64,000 bases of DNA. Source: Elusimicrobiota bacterium (GTDB lineage Bacteria > Elusimicrobiota > Elusimicrobia > UBA1565). Each line of letters begins with the position of its first letter. The stretch's first letter is position 1. Location of the stretch: positions 204,859 through 268,858 of the forward strand of contig JBAZVI010000007.1 in assembly GCA_041660925.1 (NCBI GenBank). Reading direction: 5' to 3'. The translations under genes were made by a program, and so were the position numbers. Below the pieces are notes generated by a model, which saw nothing but the letters and a program-made list of their open reading frames with translations, made no database searches and was not told the DNA's origin. Positions 25,614 through 35,195 of this stretch are shown one piece after another.

Positions 25614-28600
25614 TCAATACCCCGGGATCCACGCCGCGTAGACGTGCGTGCCCAGCACGATGAAAGTATACACCGTGTGCTTGCCCGTCGTCGTCGCCCC
25701 GTGGTCCGGCGGCAGGTGCATCGTCAGAGCGGTGGAGCCGCTGTCGCTGTAGGCGTTGAAGCCGCAGGTCCCCACGCCCGTGCCCTGCACCGCCAGCGAG
25801 TAGCTCGCCCCATCCTTCATGTGGTACAGGTTCCAGCCCGCGCTGCAGCTCTGGTTCGTGTACTGGAGGTTGCCGCTCAGGAAGTTGATGCTCGTCCCCG
25901 TGTTCGAGGTCGTCTTCCCGACGATCTGCCCGCTGGCCACGTGCAGGACCCCGAGCGGGGTCGTCGTCCCGATGCCGACGTAGCCCTGGCTGCTGATCGT
26001 CACCCTCTCCGCACCGTCGGCGTAGAAGTGATGCTGGTCGACGTTGCCGTTCGAGGAGCCGTAGTACAGGTGCGTCGCGTTGTCCCCGACCAGGGTGTCC
26101 AGGAACATGCCGTTCATGCTCCAACTCCCGGTGATCGACCCGCCCCTCGTCCCCGCCCCGGAGGTGTCCTGCAAGATGAGCCGCGCCTCGCCGGCCGTAC
26201 TCGACGAAACATGGAGCTTGGAGGTCGGGTTCGTCGTCCCGATGCCGACGTTGCCGGACCCGCCGATGATGCTCAGCAGGTCGTTCGACTGCCCGTTCCA
26301 GACGTGCAGGTCCCGCGCGACGCCCGACTCCCGGTTCAGGTAGATCGTGCTGTCGGTCCCGGGATTGATCCGGATGATGCCGTCCTGGCCGTAGGAGCTC
26401 AGTCTCAGGAAGCGGGTGGACGCATTGAGTCCGTCCGTGTTGATCTTCAGGGCGCCCTGAAGCGCCGTGTTCCCGTTGTTGTCGACGACGAAGCTCCCGG
26501 AGGTCCCGGCCGAGTCCGAGCTCACGAACAGGACGTTGCTTGTCCCCGTCCCCTGCACGCTCAGCCTCCCGCCGGGGTTCGGCGTCCCGATCCCGACCTT
26601 GCCGTCCCCCTTGACGACCAGCAGCTCCTGCCCCGCCGCCGTGCCGCTCGAGACCTGCAGCACCGCGTCCGTCGCGACCGCGTTCGCGCTCGAGACGTGC
26701 AGGCGCGCGGCGGCCCGCTGGACTCCGAGACCGACGGCGACGCGGCCGCTGTTTTCGACGGCCATCTGGTTCGCGCCGAAGTTCTCCTTGAACCCGATGT
26801 CCTGACCCGTCTGCCTGTTCACGACCAGCGTATAGCCGCCGCGGTTGAACAGGCCGTTCCCATCGTTCCCAAGGGAGCCGTTCATGCTCACGCCGCCGAA
26901 CGCCGTATCGCTCGTCCACGCCCCGACCATCACGTGCCCTGCGCCGCTGCCTTTCACGTCCAACGCCGCCGCCGGGCTCGGCGTACCGATGCCGACCCAC
27001 CCGTTCGCGACGACGAGCGTGCTCCCGCCCACCGAGAACGCATCGCCCCGCACCGTGATCGTCGAGTTCCCCAGCATCGTCAGCGGGCCGGTCATCCCGT
27101 CGCCGGCCCTGTCGACCTTGCCGGAGCCGCCCGAGATGCCGGTCAGCGCGGACCCGTCCCCGTAGAGCTTGTTCGCATAGACCTCTCCCTGCCCGGTCAC
27201 GCGGAACACGTTCGAGGACCCCGTCGAGACGATGAGGATGTCGCCGGCCTCGCCCGTCCCGCTCGAGACGTGCAGGCGCGCAGCCGGAGCCGTCGTCCCG
27301 ATCCCGGCGCTGCCGCCGGGCGCCAGGGTCATGCGGGTGTTGTAGGCCGAGCCGTTGTACTCCTCAAAGAACAGCTTGTTGACGTCGCCGCCGTCCTTGC
27401 GGTGCATCATGGCCCAGTACCTGGTCCAATCGTTGTTCCAGAACACCATGTTCGTGTAGTTGAAGGCGTCTCCGAGGCCCTGGAGCTCGAACTGGGTCTT
27501 GCCGGTACTGTTGCTGAAGTCCACCGTGCCGTCCGGACTCATCACCATGCGCTGTTTATAGTTCGTGCCGTCGAACTCCTCGAGGAGCAGGTTGTTCGTC
27601 TCTCCGCCGACTTTCCGGTGGTACCAGCCCCAGTACTTCGGCGTCGCGTCGTTCGATAGGAGGCTCAAGCCGGAATAGTTCCAGGCGTTGCCCGGGCCCG
27701 AGATGTCGATCCTGCCCATCGTGTCGGGACTGCGCACGGTCAGCGTCGTGGTCGCGTCCCCGGGCCCCACGATGACCTTGCCGTCGCCCTTGACCTGGAA
27801 GAGCTCCTGCCCCCAGGCGGGCCCGCTGGAGACCTGGAACACCGTGTCCGTGGCGACCGCGTTCGCGCTCGAGACGTGCAGGCGCGCGGCGGCCCGCTGG
27901 ACTCCGAGACCGACGGCGACGCGTCCGCTGTTTTCGACGGCCATCTGGTTCGCGCCGAAGTTCTCCTTGAACCCGATGTCCTGGCCGGTCTGCCTGTTAA
28001 CGACCAGCGCATAGCCGCCGCGATTGAACAGACCGTTCCCATCGTTCCCAAGGGAGCCGTTCATGCTCACGCCGCCGAACGCCGTATCGCTCGTCCATGC
28101 GCCGATCATCACGTGCCCTGCGCCGCTGCCTTTCACGTCCAACGCCGCCGCCGGGCTCGGCGTACCGATGCCGACCCACCCGTTCGAGACGACGAGCGTG
28201 CTCCCTCCCACCGAGAACGCGTCGCCCAGCACCGTGATCGTCGAGTTCCCCAGCATCGTCAGCGGACCGGTCATCCCGTCCCCGGCTTTCGCGACCTTGT
28301 CCGCGCCGTCGCTCACTCCCGTCAGGGCGGACCCGTCGCCGTAGTACTTGTTCGCGCGCACCTCGCCCTGGCCGTTGACACGGAAGACGTCCGAAGTCCC
28401 CGTGGAGACGGCCAGAAGGTCGCCGGGCTCCCCCGCCCCGCTCGAGACGTGCAGCAGATAGTACGGCAGGGTCGTCCCGACGCCGACGGCCCCGCCCGAG
28501 CTGATGAAGAGGTCTCCCTCGCGTCCCGCGGTGCCGAGGCCGAGGCCGCGGGGCCCCGAAGCCTGTCCGGCGCCGCCTCCGTTGTGGCTGATGGCGAACC

Positions 28601-31600
28601 CCGAGGCGTTGTACGTGAAGCGCGTGTTCCCATCCCATGACGGCTGACCGATCCCGTTCGCCCCCGTGAAGGTCAGGACCGGCACCTGAGCTGCGGCCTG
28701 ACCGGCCCCGGCGGTCATGCTCGAGACCACGATGTTCGTGTTGCCGCCCCTCACGTGCAGGAACCCGTCGGGAGCCGTCGTCCCGATGCCGGTCCGGCCG
28801 TCGCCCATGACGGCGACGAGTTCCTGCCCCGCCGCCGCGCCGCTCGAGACGAGCAGCACCGTATCGGCCGCGACCGCGCTCTCGCTGCTCACGTGCAAAC
28901 GCGCGGCCGGGGTCTGCGTTCCCACTCCAAACTGTCCCGAGGGGTCGAGTCGTGCACGCTCGACGTTGCGGCTGAAGAGCGCGGTATAGTCGTGTACGCC
29001 TGCGGCGCCCTTCTGGAACTTCATCACGTTGTGAAGCGCGGTCCCCGCGTCGTCGACCGTCCGGAGATACAGCCCCGCCCCACCGCTGAAGAGGTCGAAG
29101 TTCTTGGCGTCGGCGCCGCCGGAGGCATCCGTCATGAGCAGGCGCGGCCCCGCTGCGCTCAAGGTCAGCAGGGCGAGAGGATCCGCTGTCCCGATTCCAA
29201 GTCGGCCGTTCCTGACCGCCAGCGTCGAGCCGCCGACAGAGAACGCATCGCCTTTGACGGTGACCGTGGAGTTGCCCAGCATCGTCAGCGGACCGGTCAT
29301 CCCGTCGCCGGCTTTTGCAACCTTGTCGTCGAGCCCCGCGCCGAGGGTGCCGGTCGCGATGTCCACGAAGCCGCTGCCGATATGCAGACGCAGCCGGTTG
29401 TTCGTCGAATTATAGTAGAGCGCGCCCGCGGAACCGGCCGGGTCGCCCGCGGCCGCCGTGAAGAGCATCGGCGCCGGCACCGTCAGCGCGCCGGTGAAGG
29501 TCTTGTCGCCGCTGAAGGTCTGCGCTCCGGTGAGCTTCGCCACGTTGCTCGAAAGCGCGCCGTCGACGATGCCGGTGAAGTTGGTCCCCGACAGGGCGGG
29601 AGCGGCGTTCCACGTCGGCACGGAGCCGTTGGACGTCAGGACGGCGTTCGCTCCCCCGATGGACAGGAACGTCGTATGGTCCGCGGAGGACTGGTAGGGC
29701 AGCGCACCGGCAGTACCGCCGCCCAGGTTCGCCGTCGTGTCGACCGACTGCCCCGAGGCGCTCGATTGGCACGCGCCCGGCCCCGTGCACTGGCACACGA
29801 GGTATTGGATGTACGGCGCGTTGGTGCCGGCGACGGAGCCCGCGTTGTTGACCGTGACCCCCGTGACATGTGAGGCGACGTTCCCCGCATAGCTCCCGTT
29901 ATGGGTGGCGGCTCCGTTGTCGGCCCCCACGGTGACGTCCGCACCCGAGGCATCGCCCAGGAGGTCGTGCACATGCCCTGGATCGGTGATGGCGTGATCG
30001 TGCTGTCCCACCGCCCGGTTCTCGAGGTTGCTCAACGCCGACCCCGCGGTTCCCGCCAGAGTGCCGCTCGGCGGCAATCCGACCACGTATCGGCCCTGGG
30101 CGCCGGAGACTTCGTTCCATCCGCTCGGACAGCTCGCCAGATTGAAGAACATCACTGCGCCCGCCGGCACGCCGCCTCCGGAAAGGTCCAGCCAATCCGC
30201 CGTGAGCGTCCCCGTCGAGAGCCGCAGCTTCTTCGCGGCGGAATCATAATAGACGCGTCCGGGCGCGGCCGCCGGCTGGGAGATGCCGGCGAACGTGTAG
30301 TAGCCGGCGGCGGCGATCGTGCTGGCCGTGAGGTCCCCCACCTGGACATCCCCCGACACATGGAGCTTCGACCCCGGATCCGCCGTCCCGACGCCGACGT
30401 TGCCGCCGGTCGGCTGCAGAGAGATGTTCTGCGCCGATTGCAGCATGGCCGTCGAAGTCGCATCCAGCCGGGTCAATTTGAGCCACTCCGTGCCCGCGGA
30501 GGTGAAGCGCAGGAGCTTCCCCTGGCTGTCCGCCAGGGGACTCTGGATGTCGAGCACCGCCGCCGGGGTTCCCGTCCCGATCCCGACCTTCCCGTCGGCC
30601 TTGACGACGAAGACGTCGGTGGCCCCTCCCGCGTCCCCGTCGCTGTCGTTGAGGGCGCGAAGGATGAAGCGCGTCGAGTTGACCGTGGAATCCCCGAGCT
30701 TCAAGGTCGAATCGACGTTCGCGCCGCGGTTGTCGAAGTAGGCGACCCCGTCCGGAAGGACGCCCGGCAGGGTGTAGACCGACTGCAGCTGCGCGCCGGG
30801 GCTCGTCGAGCCGATCCCGACCCGACCGGTCGCATCGACGTTGACCCAGTCCTTCCAGGTCGAGCCGTTCCACATCGAAAGACTGAAGAATCCGTTGGCC
30901 GGCGCGAGCTGCCAGAGGTTCGTGCTCCCGGTGGACATCCGCAGCCCGTGGTTGTGGTAGTCCGTGACGCCGAGCGATTCGACGCGAGAGCCCGAGGTCC
31001 GGATGACGCCGGCAACGTCCAGCGTCGTCCCGGGATCGGACTTACCGACGCCCACCTTCCCGTCCCCTTTGACGACGAGCAGCTCCTGTCCCTGGCCCGT
31101 CCCGCTGGAGACCTGGAAGACCGTTTCCGTCGCGAGCGCGCTCGCGCTCGAGACGTGCAGACGCGCGGCGGGATAGACCACGCCGATCCCCACGCTGCCG
31201 TTCGGCTCGATGGTCAGCTGGCTGTTGGATTGCTGCCAGACGCCCCTCCCCAGCAGAAGCTGGCCGAGGGAGTTCTGACCGATGAAGGAGTTCGTGTTCC
31301 CGGGATACTCCATGAACAGGGTGCCGCCGTTCGTGCTCCTCAGATGCAGCAGGCTCCCCGGGCTGGACGCCCCGATGCCGACGTTGCCGGCCGCGCGATA
31401 GACGTCCGCGCCCGAGACCGTCCAGTTCGAGCCGGTGCCGGGAGTAAGGATGGTGCCGTTGACGCGGATCTCCGTGGCGTTCAGCGAACCGGCCACGTTG
31501 ACCTTGTAGCTTCCGGGATCCGTCATGCCGATGCCGACGTTGCCGTTGACCACGAGGGCGGCGTTGGTGTAGTTCGCGTCGGCGTAGCCGATGTTGAGGC

Positions 31601-34600
31601 GCGGATTGTCCCCCCCGACCGCGAGGCCATAGGAGCTTCCACGCAGCCGCACCTGGTCGGCGGCATACGTGCGCCACAGGATGTCGCCGTAGACGTTCGA
31701 GTCGGTCTCCAGCATGAGGCTGGGACCGCCGCTGCCGGCGCTCAGATTGTGCCCAAAACGGAGATTCGAGACGGAGTCCTTCACGTGCAGACGCGCGTTC
31801 GGCGTCGTCGTGCCGATCGCGACGCTCCCTCCGCTCGGCTGCAGGACCATGTGCGGGAAAACGCCGTCGTCGGCGTCCGTCTGCGCCGAGATGTACTTCG
31901 TCCCGGTCTCCGTGTTCTGGGACACGACGTTGAGCCGTGGGTTGCGGCCGGTCTGCTCCGCGACGAGCTGCAGCAGGTTCCGCGTCTCGCCCGCTCCGGT
32001 CGGAGTGTTGACGCTCAGGCGGTAGACCGGGTTCATCGTGCCGATGCCGACGCTCCCGCCCGCGGGGTTGAGCAGGATCGGAAGCGAGGGAGCGTCGTTG
32101 ATCATCCCCTGGAGCCAGGCATAGCCGCCCGTCAGATTGCCCATCGCGAGACCGTAGCCGTTGTCCGAGCCGCGCAGATAGAGCGACGCGCTGCTGACGC
32201 CGACCCCCAGCGGGATCGGCCGGTTCACGTTCAGCTTCGCAAGCGGGCTCGGCACCCCGATACCGACGTCCCCGAGTACGTTGACGACGACGCGCTCCGT
32301 CGCGTTCGTGCGCAGGGAGATCCCGCTCTGGGCGTGGATCGCGAGACCGTCGAAGTCGGAACCCGTGTTATAGACGAAGGCGCCGACGCCGCCCGCCGCC
32401 GCGGCATCCGCGTCGCGGAAGCGGAGTTGTCGGGCGGCGTTGTTGAAGCCGTCGACCAGCAGACTCGCCTTGACCGTGACCGACGACCCGTCCTGCATGG
32501 TCAACGGACCGGTCATGCCGTCGCCGGCCCTGTCGACCTTGCTGGAGAGGTTGATTCCCGTGAGCGAAGAGCCGTCGCCGTAGAGCTTGTTCGCATACAC
32601 TTCGCCCTGCCCGGTCACCCGGAACACGTTCGAGGTCCCGGTCGAAACGACGACGATGTCGCCCGCCTCGAGCGCCCCGGTCGCGACGTGCAGCCGATAC
32701 TGGGGATCGCTCGTCCCTATGCCCACCGCACCGATCGAACTGACGAACAGGTCGTCTTCCCGACCGCCGGCCCCGAGGCCGAAGCCGAGCGGACCCAGGT
32801 TCGGCCCGCTCGTGCCCCCGTTGTGACTGATCGAGAAGCCTGCGTCGTTGTAGGTGAACCGCGTACTTCCATCCCAGGAACTCGGCCCGCCGCCCGTATA
32901 GCCGAAGAACGTCATCACGGGGACCTGCGCTATGTTCGGGCCGGACCCCGCACTCGCGCTGGACACGACGACGTTCACGTTCCCCTGTTTGAGGTGGAGG
33001 ATCCCCGTCGGATCCGCCGTCCCGAAACCCACCCAGCCGTTCGCCACGACGAGCGTGCTGCCGCCGACCGAAAACGCGTCGCCCTTCACCGTGACCGTCG
33101 AGTTCCCGAGCATCGTCAGGGGGCCCGTCATCCCGTCGCCGGCCCTCGCGACCCTTCCGTCGAGCGCCGTCGTCACCGTCGAGAGGTCGATGAAGCCCGA
33201 GGGCACCGCGCCGGAGGTCAGCTTCAAATTCAGCGCCGTCGTGACCGTCGAGAGGTTCACGGAACCCGGCGGGATCGCGGCCCCCGCGTCCAGCTTCAGC
33301 GCCAGCGCGTCCGTCACCGTCGAGAGATCCACGAAGTCCGTCGGCACCGCGCCGCTCGTCAGCTTCAGGCTCAGCGCCGTCGTGACCGTCGAGAGGTTCA
33401 CCGAACCCGGAGGGATCGCGGCCCCCGCGTCGAGCTTCAGCGCCAGCGCGTCCGTCACCGTCGAGAGATCCACGAAGTCCGTCGGCACCGCGCCGCTCGT
33501 CAGCTTCAGGCTCAGCGCCGTCGTGACCGTCGAGAGGTCGACATACTGCGGCGCGACCGCAGCCGAGGCCGCGGGGAGGTTCGTCAACAGCGAGGCGTTG
33601 ACCGCGGGGAGGCGATTCGAACCATCGAGCTTGACGAGCCGGTCCGCCGCGTTGAAAACGTTGCCTTGCAGCGTGACGGAGGAGGACTGCAGCGTCAGAG
33701 GGCTGACCCCGGTGCCGAGCCCGGTGAACTGGGCCCCGTCGGCGTTGACGGAGCTCAGGCCCGCGCCCGCCGAGCCCGTGGCGATCGCGACGAAGCCGCC
33801 GGAGTTGAGACGGAGCATGAGGGCGCCCTCTCCGGCGATGTCGTAGTACAGCCGTCCGGGCGCCGCGGCCGGAGCGGCGCTCAGATTCGCAAGGGTGACA
33901 TATCCTGCCGCGGCGATGGTGCTCGCGGTCTGCTCTCCGACCTGAAGATCTCCGCCCGCGACGTGCAGGCGGGTGACCGGCGCCTGCGTACCGATCCCGA
34001 TGCGGCCGGAGGCCACCGCAAAGGTCGCTCCCCCCACCGAGAACGCGTCGCCCTTCACCGTGACCGTCGAGTTCCCGAGCATCGTCAGCGGCCCCGTCAT
34101 CCCGTCGCCGGAGCGGTCCACCTTGCCGAGGAGCGCCGCCGTCACGGTCGAGAGGTCGATGAAGTCGGCCGGCACCGCCCCGCTCGTCAGCTTGAGGCCG
34201 AGAGCGGCCGTCACCGTCGAAAGGTCGACGAAGTCCGAGGGAACGGCGCCGCTCGTCAGCTTCAGATTCAAAGCCGCCGTCACCGTCGAGAGGTCGACGT
34301 ACTGCGGCGCGATGGGGCCCGACGCCGCGGGCAGGTTCGTGAGCAGCGAGGCGTTGACCGCGGGCAGGCGGCCGGAGGAGTCGAGCTTCACGAGCCGGTC
34401 CGCCGCGTTGAAGCTGTTGCCCTGCAGGGTCACGGAGGAGGAGAGCGCGGAGAACTGACCGCCCGCCAGGTGCAGCGAGAGCTCGTCGGCGGTGTAGGTC
34501 GCGCCGCCCGCGCCGGCGGTGCCGGTCGCGATGTCGACGAAGCCGCTGCCGATGTGCAGGCGCAGCTTGTTGCTCGCCGAGTTGTAGTAGAGCGCGCCGG

Positions 34601-35183
34601 CGGAGCCGGCAGGGTCGCCCGCGGCGCCCGCGAAGAGCGTCGGCGCAGGAACGCTCAGCGCCCCCGTGAAGGTCTTGGCGCCGGCGATGCTCTGCGCCGT
34701 CGTGTCGGTCGAGACGAACGAGAGGTAGCCGCGCCCGTCGAGCGCGCCCGCGTTGAGAGCGTAGGGCGCGGCGGCGAGCTTCTCACGCGGGGTCAGCGGG
34801 GTGCCGTCGACGGTGACCTGCAGCCAGCGCTCGGAGCCGTAGAAGTAGAGCGGTGAGAGCGGCGTCGCCGCGCCGAGCTGCACGGCGAACACGCCGTTGA
34901 CGACGCTCACGCCGCTCTGCGTCTCGGACCAGAGCGGAGTCCCGCCCGAGGAGGCGTCATAGAGCGCAAAGGCGAGGTTGTGTCCGCCGGAAAGGGGGTT
35001 GTTCGACGCGTCGGTGAGGCGGCCCTGGAAGTTCATCGCGGCCGGGAAAGTCTGCGCCCGGACACACGTCACCCCTACCCACGGGAGGATGAGGAAGGCA
35101 GCCACCAGGACGACCCGGACGGGGGCGACGGTCAGGACCCCCCTCCGGATGTCGTGGATGCGCCGGCCTTCTCTCTGGTTCAT
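25614..35183 (-). CDS. Giant tail-fibre-like surface protein (3189 residues)
   Basis: N-terminal signal-like helix at 22-43 (VLVAAFLILPWVGV, AQ cleavage), then an 'NFQGRLTDASNNPLSGGHNL' domain found at the start of many exported repeat proteins. The rest is built from dozens of tail-fibre-like repeats: LHVSS-x-n-VGIGT-x-x-P, the MTGPLTMLGNST block with DAFSVGGS, and tandem 'DFVDLSTVTxAL-x-LKLTSGAVP' units (about residues 290-350 and 545-670). A phage tail-collar domain sits in the middle at about 1670-1800 (AVMFFNLASCPSGWNEV, then GQHDHAITDPGHVHD). No C-terminal endosialidase chaperone or T9SS signal is visible. GGGAGG lies before the ATG; the kinase gene ends 12 bases upstream. Probably a long fibrous adhesin displayed on the outer membrane. 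No other phage genes are nearby. Confidence 0.85.
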   Translation of the reverse strand: MNQREGRRIHDIRRGVLTVAPVRVVLVAAFLILPWVGVTCVRAQTFPAAMNFQGRLTDASNNPLSGGHNLAFALYDASSGGTPLWSETQSGVSVVNGVFAVQLGAATPLSPLYFYGSERWLQVTVDGTPLTPREKLAAAPYALNAGALDGRGYLSFVSTDTTAQSIAGAKTFTGALSVPAPTLFAGAAGDPAGSAGALYYNSASNKLRLHIGSGFVDIATGTAGAGGATYTADELSLHLAGGQFSALSSSVTLQGNSFNAADRLVKLDSSGRLPAVNASLLTNLPAASGPIAPQYVDLSTVTAALNLKLTSGAVPSDFVDLSTVTAALGLKLTSGAVPADFIDLSTVTAALLGKVDRSGDGMTGPLTMLGNSTVTVKGDAFSVGGATFAVASGRIGIGTQAPVTRLHVAGGDLQVGEQTASTIAAAGYVTLANLSAAPAAAPGRLYYDIAGEGALMLRLNSGGFVAIATGSAGAGLSSVNADGAQFTGLGTGVSPLTLQSSSVTLQGNVFNAADRLVKLDGSNRLPAVNASLLTNLPAASAAVAPQYVDLSTVTTALSLKLTSGAVPTDFVDLSTVTDALALKLDAGAAIPPGSVNLSTVTTALSLKLTSGAVPTDFVDLSTVTDALALKLDAGAAIPPGSVNLSTVTTALNLKLTSGAVPSGFIDLSTVTTALDGRVARAGDGMTGPLTMLGNSTVTVKGDAFSVGGSTLVVANGWVGFGTADPTGILHLKQGNVNVVVSSASAGSGPNIAQVPVMTFFGYTGGGPSSWDGSTRFTYNDAGFSISHNGGTSGPNLGPLGFGLGAGGREDDLFVSSIGAVGIGTSDPQYRLHVATGALEAGDIVVVSTGTSNVFRVTGQGEVYANKLYGDGSSLTGINLSSKVDRAGDGMTGPLTMQDGSSVTVKASLLVDGFNNAARQLRFRDADAAAAGGVGAFVYNTGSDFDGLAIHAQSGISLRTNATERVVVNVLGDVGIGVPSPLAKLNVNRPIPLGVGVSSASLYLRGSDNGYGLAMGNLTGGYAWLQGMINDAPSLPILLNPAGGSVGIGTMNPVYRLSVNTPTGAGETRNLLQLVAEQTGRNPRLNVVSQNTETGTKYISAQTDADDGVFPHMVLQPSGGSVAIGTTTPNARLHVKDSVSNLRFGHNLSAGSGGPSLMLETDSNVYGDILWRTYAADQVRLRGSSYGLAVGGDNPRLNIGYADANYTNAALVVNGNVGIGMTDPGSYKVNVAGSLNATEIRVNGTILTPGTGSNWTVSGADVYRAAGNVGIGASSPGSLLHLRSTNGGTLFMEYPGNTNSFIGQNSLGQLLLGRGVWQQSNSQLTIEPNGSVGIGVVYPAARLHVSSASALATETVFQVSSGTGQGQELLVVKGDGKVGVGKSDPGTTLDVAGVIRTSGSRVESLGVTDYHNHGLRMSTGSTNLWQLAPANGFFSLSMWNGSTWKDWVNVDATGRVGIGSTSPGAQLQSVYTLPGVLPDGVAYFDNRGANVDSTLKLGDSTVNSTRFILRALNDSDGDAGGATDVFVVKADGKVGIGTGTPAAVLDIQSPLADSQGKLLRFTSAGTEWLKLTRLDATSTAMLQSAQNISLQPTGGNVGVGTADPGSKLHVSGDVQVGDLTASTIAAAGYYTFAGISQPAAAPGRVYYDSAAKKLRLSTGTLTADWLDLSGGGVPAGAVMFFNLASCPSGWNEVSGAQGRYVVGLPPSGTLAGTAGSALSNLENRAVGQHDHAITDPGHVHDLLGDASGADVTVGADNGAATHNGSYAGNVASHVTGVTVNNAGSVAGTNAPYIQYLVCQCTGPGACQSSASGQSVDTTANLGGGTAGALPYQSSADHTTFLSIGGANAVLTSNGSVPTWNAAPALSGTNFTGIVDGALSSNVAKLTGAQTFSGDKTFTGALTVPAPMLFTAAAGDPAGSAGALYYNSTNNRLRLHIGSGFVDIATGTLGAGLDDKVAKAGDGMTGPLTMLGNSTVTVKGDAFSVGGSTLAVRNGRLGIGTADPLALLTLSAAGPRLLMTDASGGADAKNFDLFSGGAGLYLRTVDDAGTALHNVMKFQKGAAGVHDYTALFSRNVERARLDPSGQFGVGTQTPAARLHVSSESAVAADTVLLVSSGAAAGQELVAVMGDGRTGIGTTAPDGFLHVRGGNTNIVVSSMTAGAGQAAAQVPVLTFTGANGIGQPSWDGNTRFTYNASGFAISHNGGGAGQASGPRGLGLGTAGREGDLFISSGGAVGVGTTLPYYLLHVSSGAGEPGDLLAVSTGTSDVFRVNGQGEVRANKYYGDGSALTGVSDGADKVAKAGDGMTGPLTMLGNSTITVLGDAFSVGGSTLVVSNGWVGIGTPSPAAALDVKGSGAGHVMIGAWTSDTAFGGVSMNGSLGNDGNGLFNRGGYALVVNRQTGQDIGFKENFGANQMAVENSGRVAVGLGVQRAAARLHVSSANAVATDTVFQVSSGPAWGQELFQVKGDGKVIVGPGDATTTLTVRSPDTMGRIDISGPGNAWNYSGLSLLSNDATPKYWGWYHRKVGGETNNLLLEEFDGTNYKQRMVMSPDGTVDFSNSTGKTQFELQGLGDAFNYTNMVFWNNDWTRYWAMMHRKDGGDVNKLFFEEYNGSAYNTRMTLAPGGSAGIGTTAPAARLHVSSGTGEAGDILIVSTGSSNVFRVTGQGEVYANKLYGDGSALTGISGGSGKVDRAGDGMTGPLTMLGNSTITVRGDAFSVGGSTLVVANGWVGIGTPSPAAALDVKGSGAGHVMVGAWTSDTAFGGVSMNGSLGNDGNGLFNRGGYTLVVNRQTGQDIGFKENFGANQMAVENSGRVAVGLGVQRAAARLHVSSANAVATDAVLQVSSGTAAGQELLVVKGDGKVGIGTPNPGGRLSVQGTGTSNVLFVSSDSAGTSGSFVVDNNGNTALQGALKINTDGLNASTRFLRLSSYGQDGIIRINPGTDSTIYLNRESGVARDLHVWNGQSNDLLSIIGGSGNVGIGTTNPTSKLHVSSSTAGEARLILQDTSGAGTRGGSITGSWSMNGMFLDTLVGDNATHLYYGSSNGNVDQHHFYADGAERVTISSQGYVGIGTTTPLGVLHVASGQIVGKTTSNTGTSINFLSGNLQYTNQSCSAGWNLYHMKDGASYSLAVQGTGVGTCGFNAYSDSGSTALTMHLPPDHGATTTGKHTVYTFIVLGTHVYAAWIPGY
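26660..27120 (-). repeat. Long direct repeat inside the giant gene, copy 1
   Basis: About 460 bases nearly identical to 27839-28299, offset 1179 bases (393 codons), so recombination between the copies would keep the frame. It encodes the block from VKGSGAGHVM to LHVSSANAVATD. Confidence 0.85.
27839..28299 (-). repeat. Long direct repeat inside the giant gene, copy 2
   Basis: Second copy of the block at 26660-27120; differences are scattered single bases, some changing residues (for example Val/Ile before GAWTSD, Thr/Ala in GGYxLVV). Confidence 0.85.
33270..33545 (-). repeat. Tandem 144-bp repeat in the giant gene
   Basis: Two units of 144 bases (48 codons) in tandem encode alternating 'PTDFVDLSTVTDALALKL' and 'PPGSVNLSTVTTAL' segments. 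Shorter versions of the same motif recur at 33170-33270 and 34140-34305. Confidence 0.8.
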
Positions 35184-35195
35184 ACGGCCTCCCTG

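Noticed and set aside
33160..34310. CRISPR-like array
   Set aside because: The regular repeats are coding and encode DLSTVTxAL units in frame; there are no unique spacers and no cas genes.
29901..34856. A 1651-codon open frame on the plus strand opposite the giant gene, and similar long frames opposite SulP, A2M and others
   Set aside because: They are Arg/Gly/Glu/Asp-rich antisense artefacts of high GC; they show no start signals, no domains, and the opposite frames have clear families and G/C third-base bias.
25614..35183. Prophage tail region
   Set aside because: Fibre and collar motifs are present, but there is no capsid, portal, terminase, baseplate, integrase or lysis gene, and the gene sits in an operon with a kinase and outer-membrane proteins.
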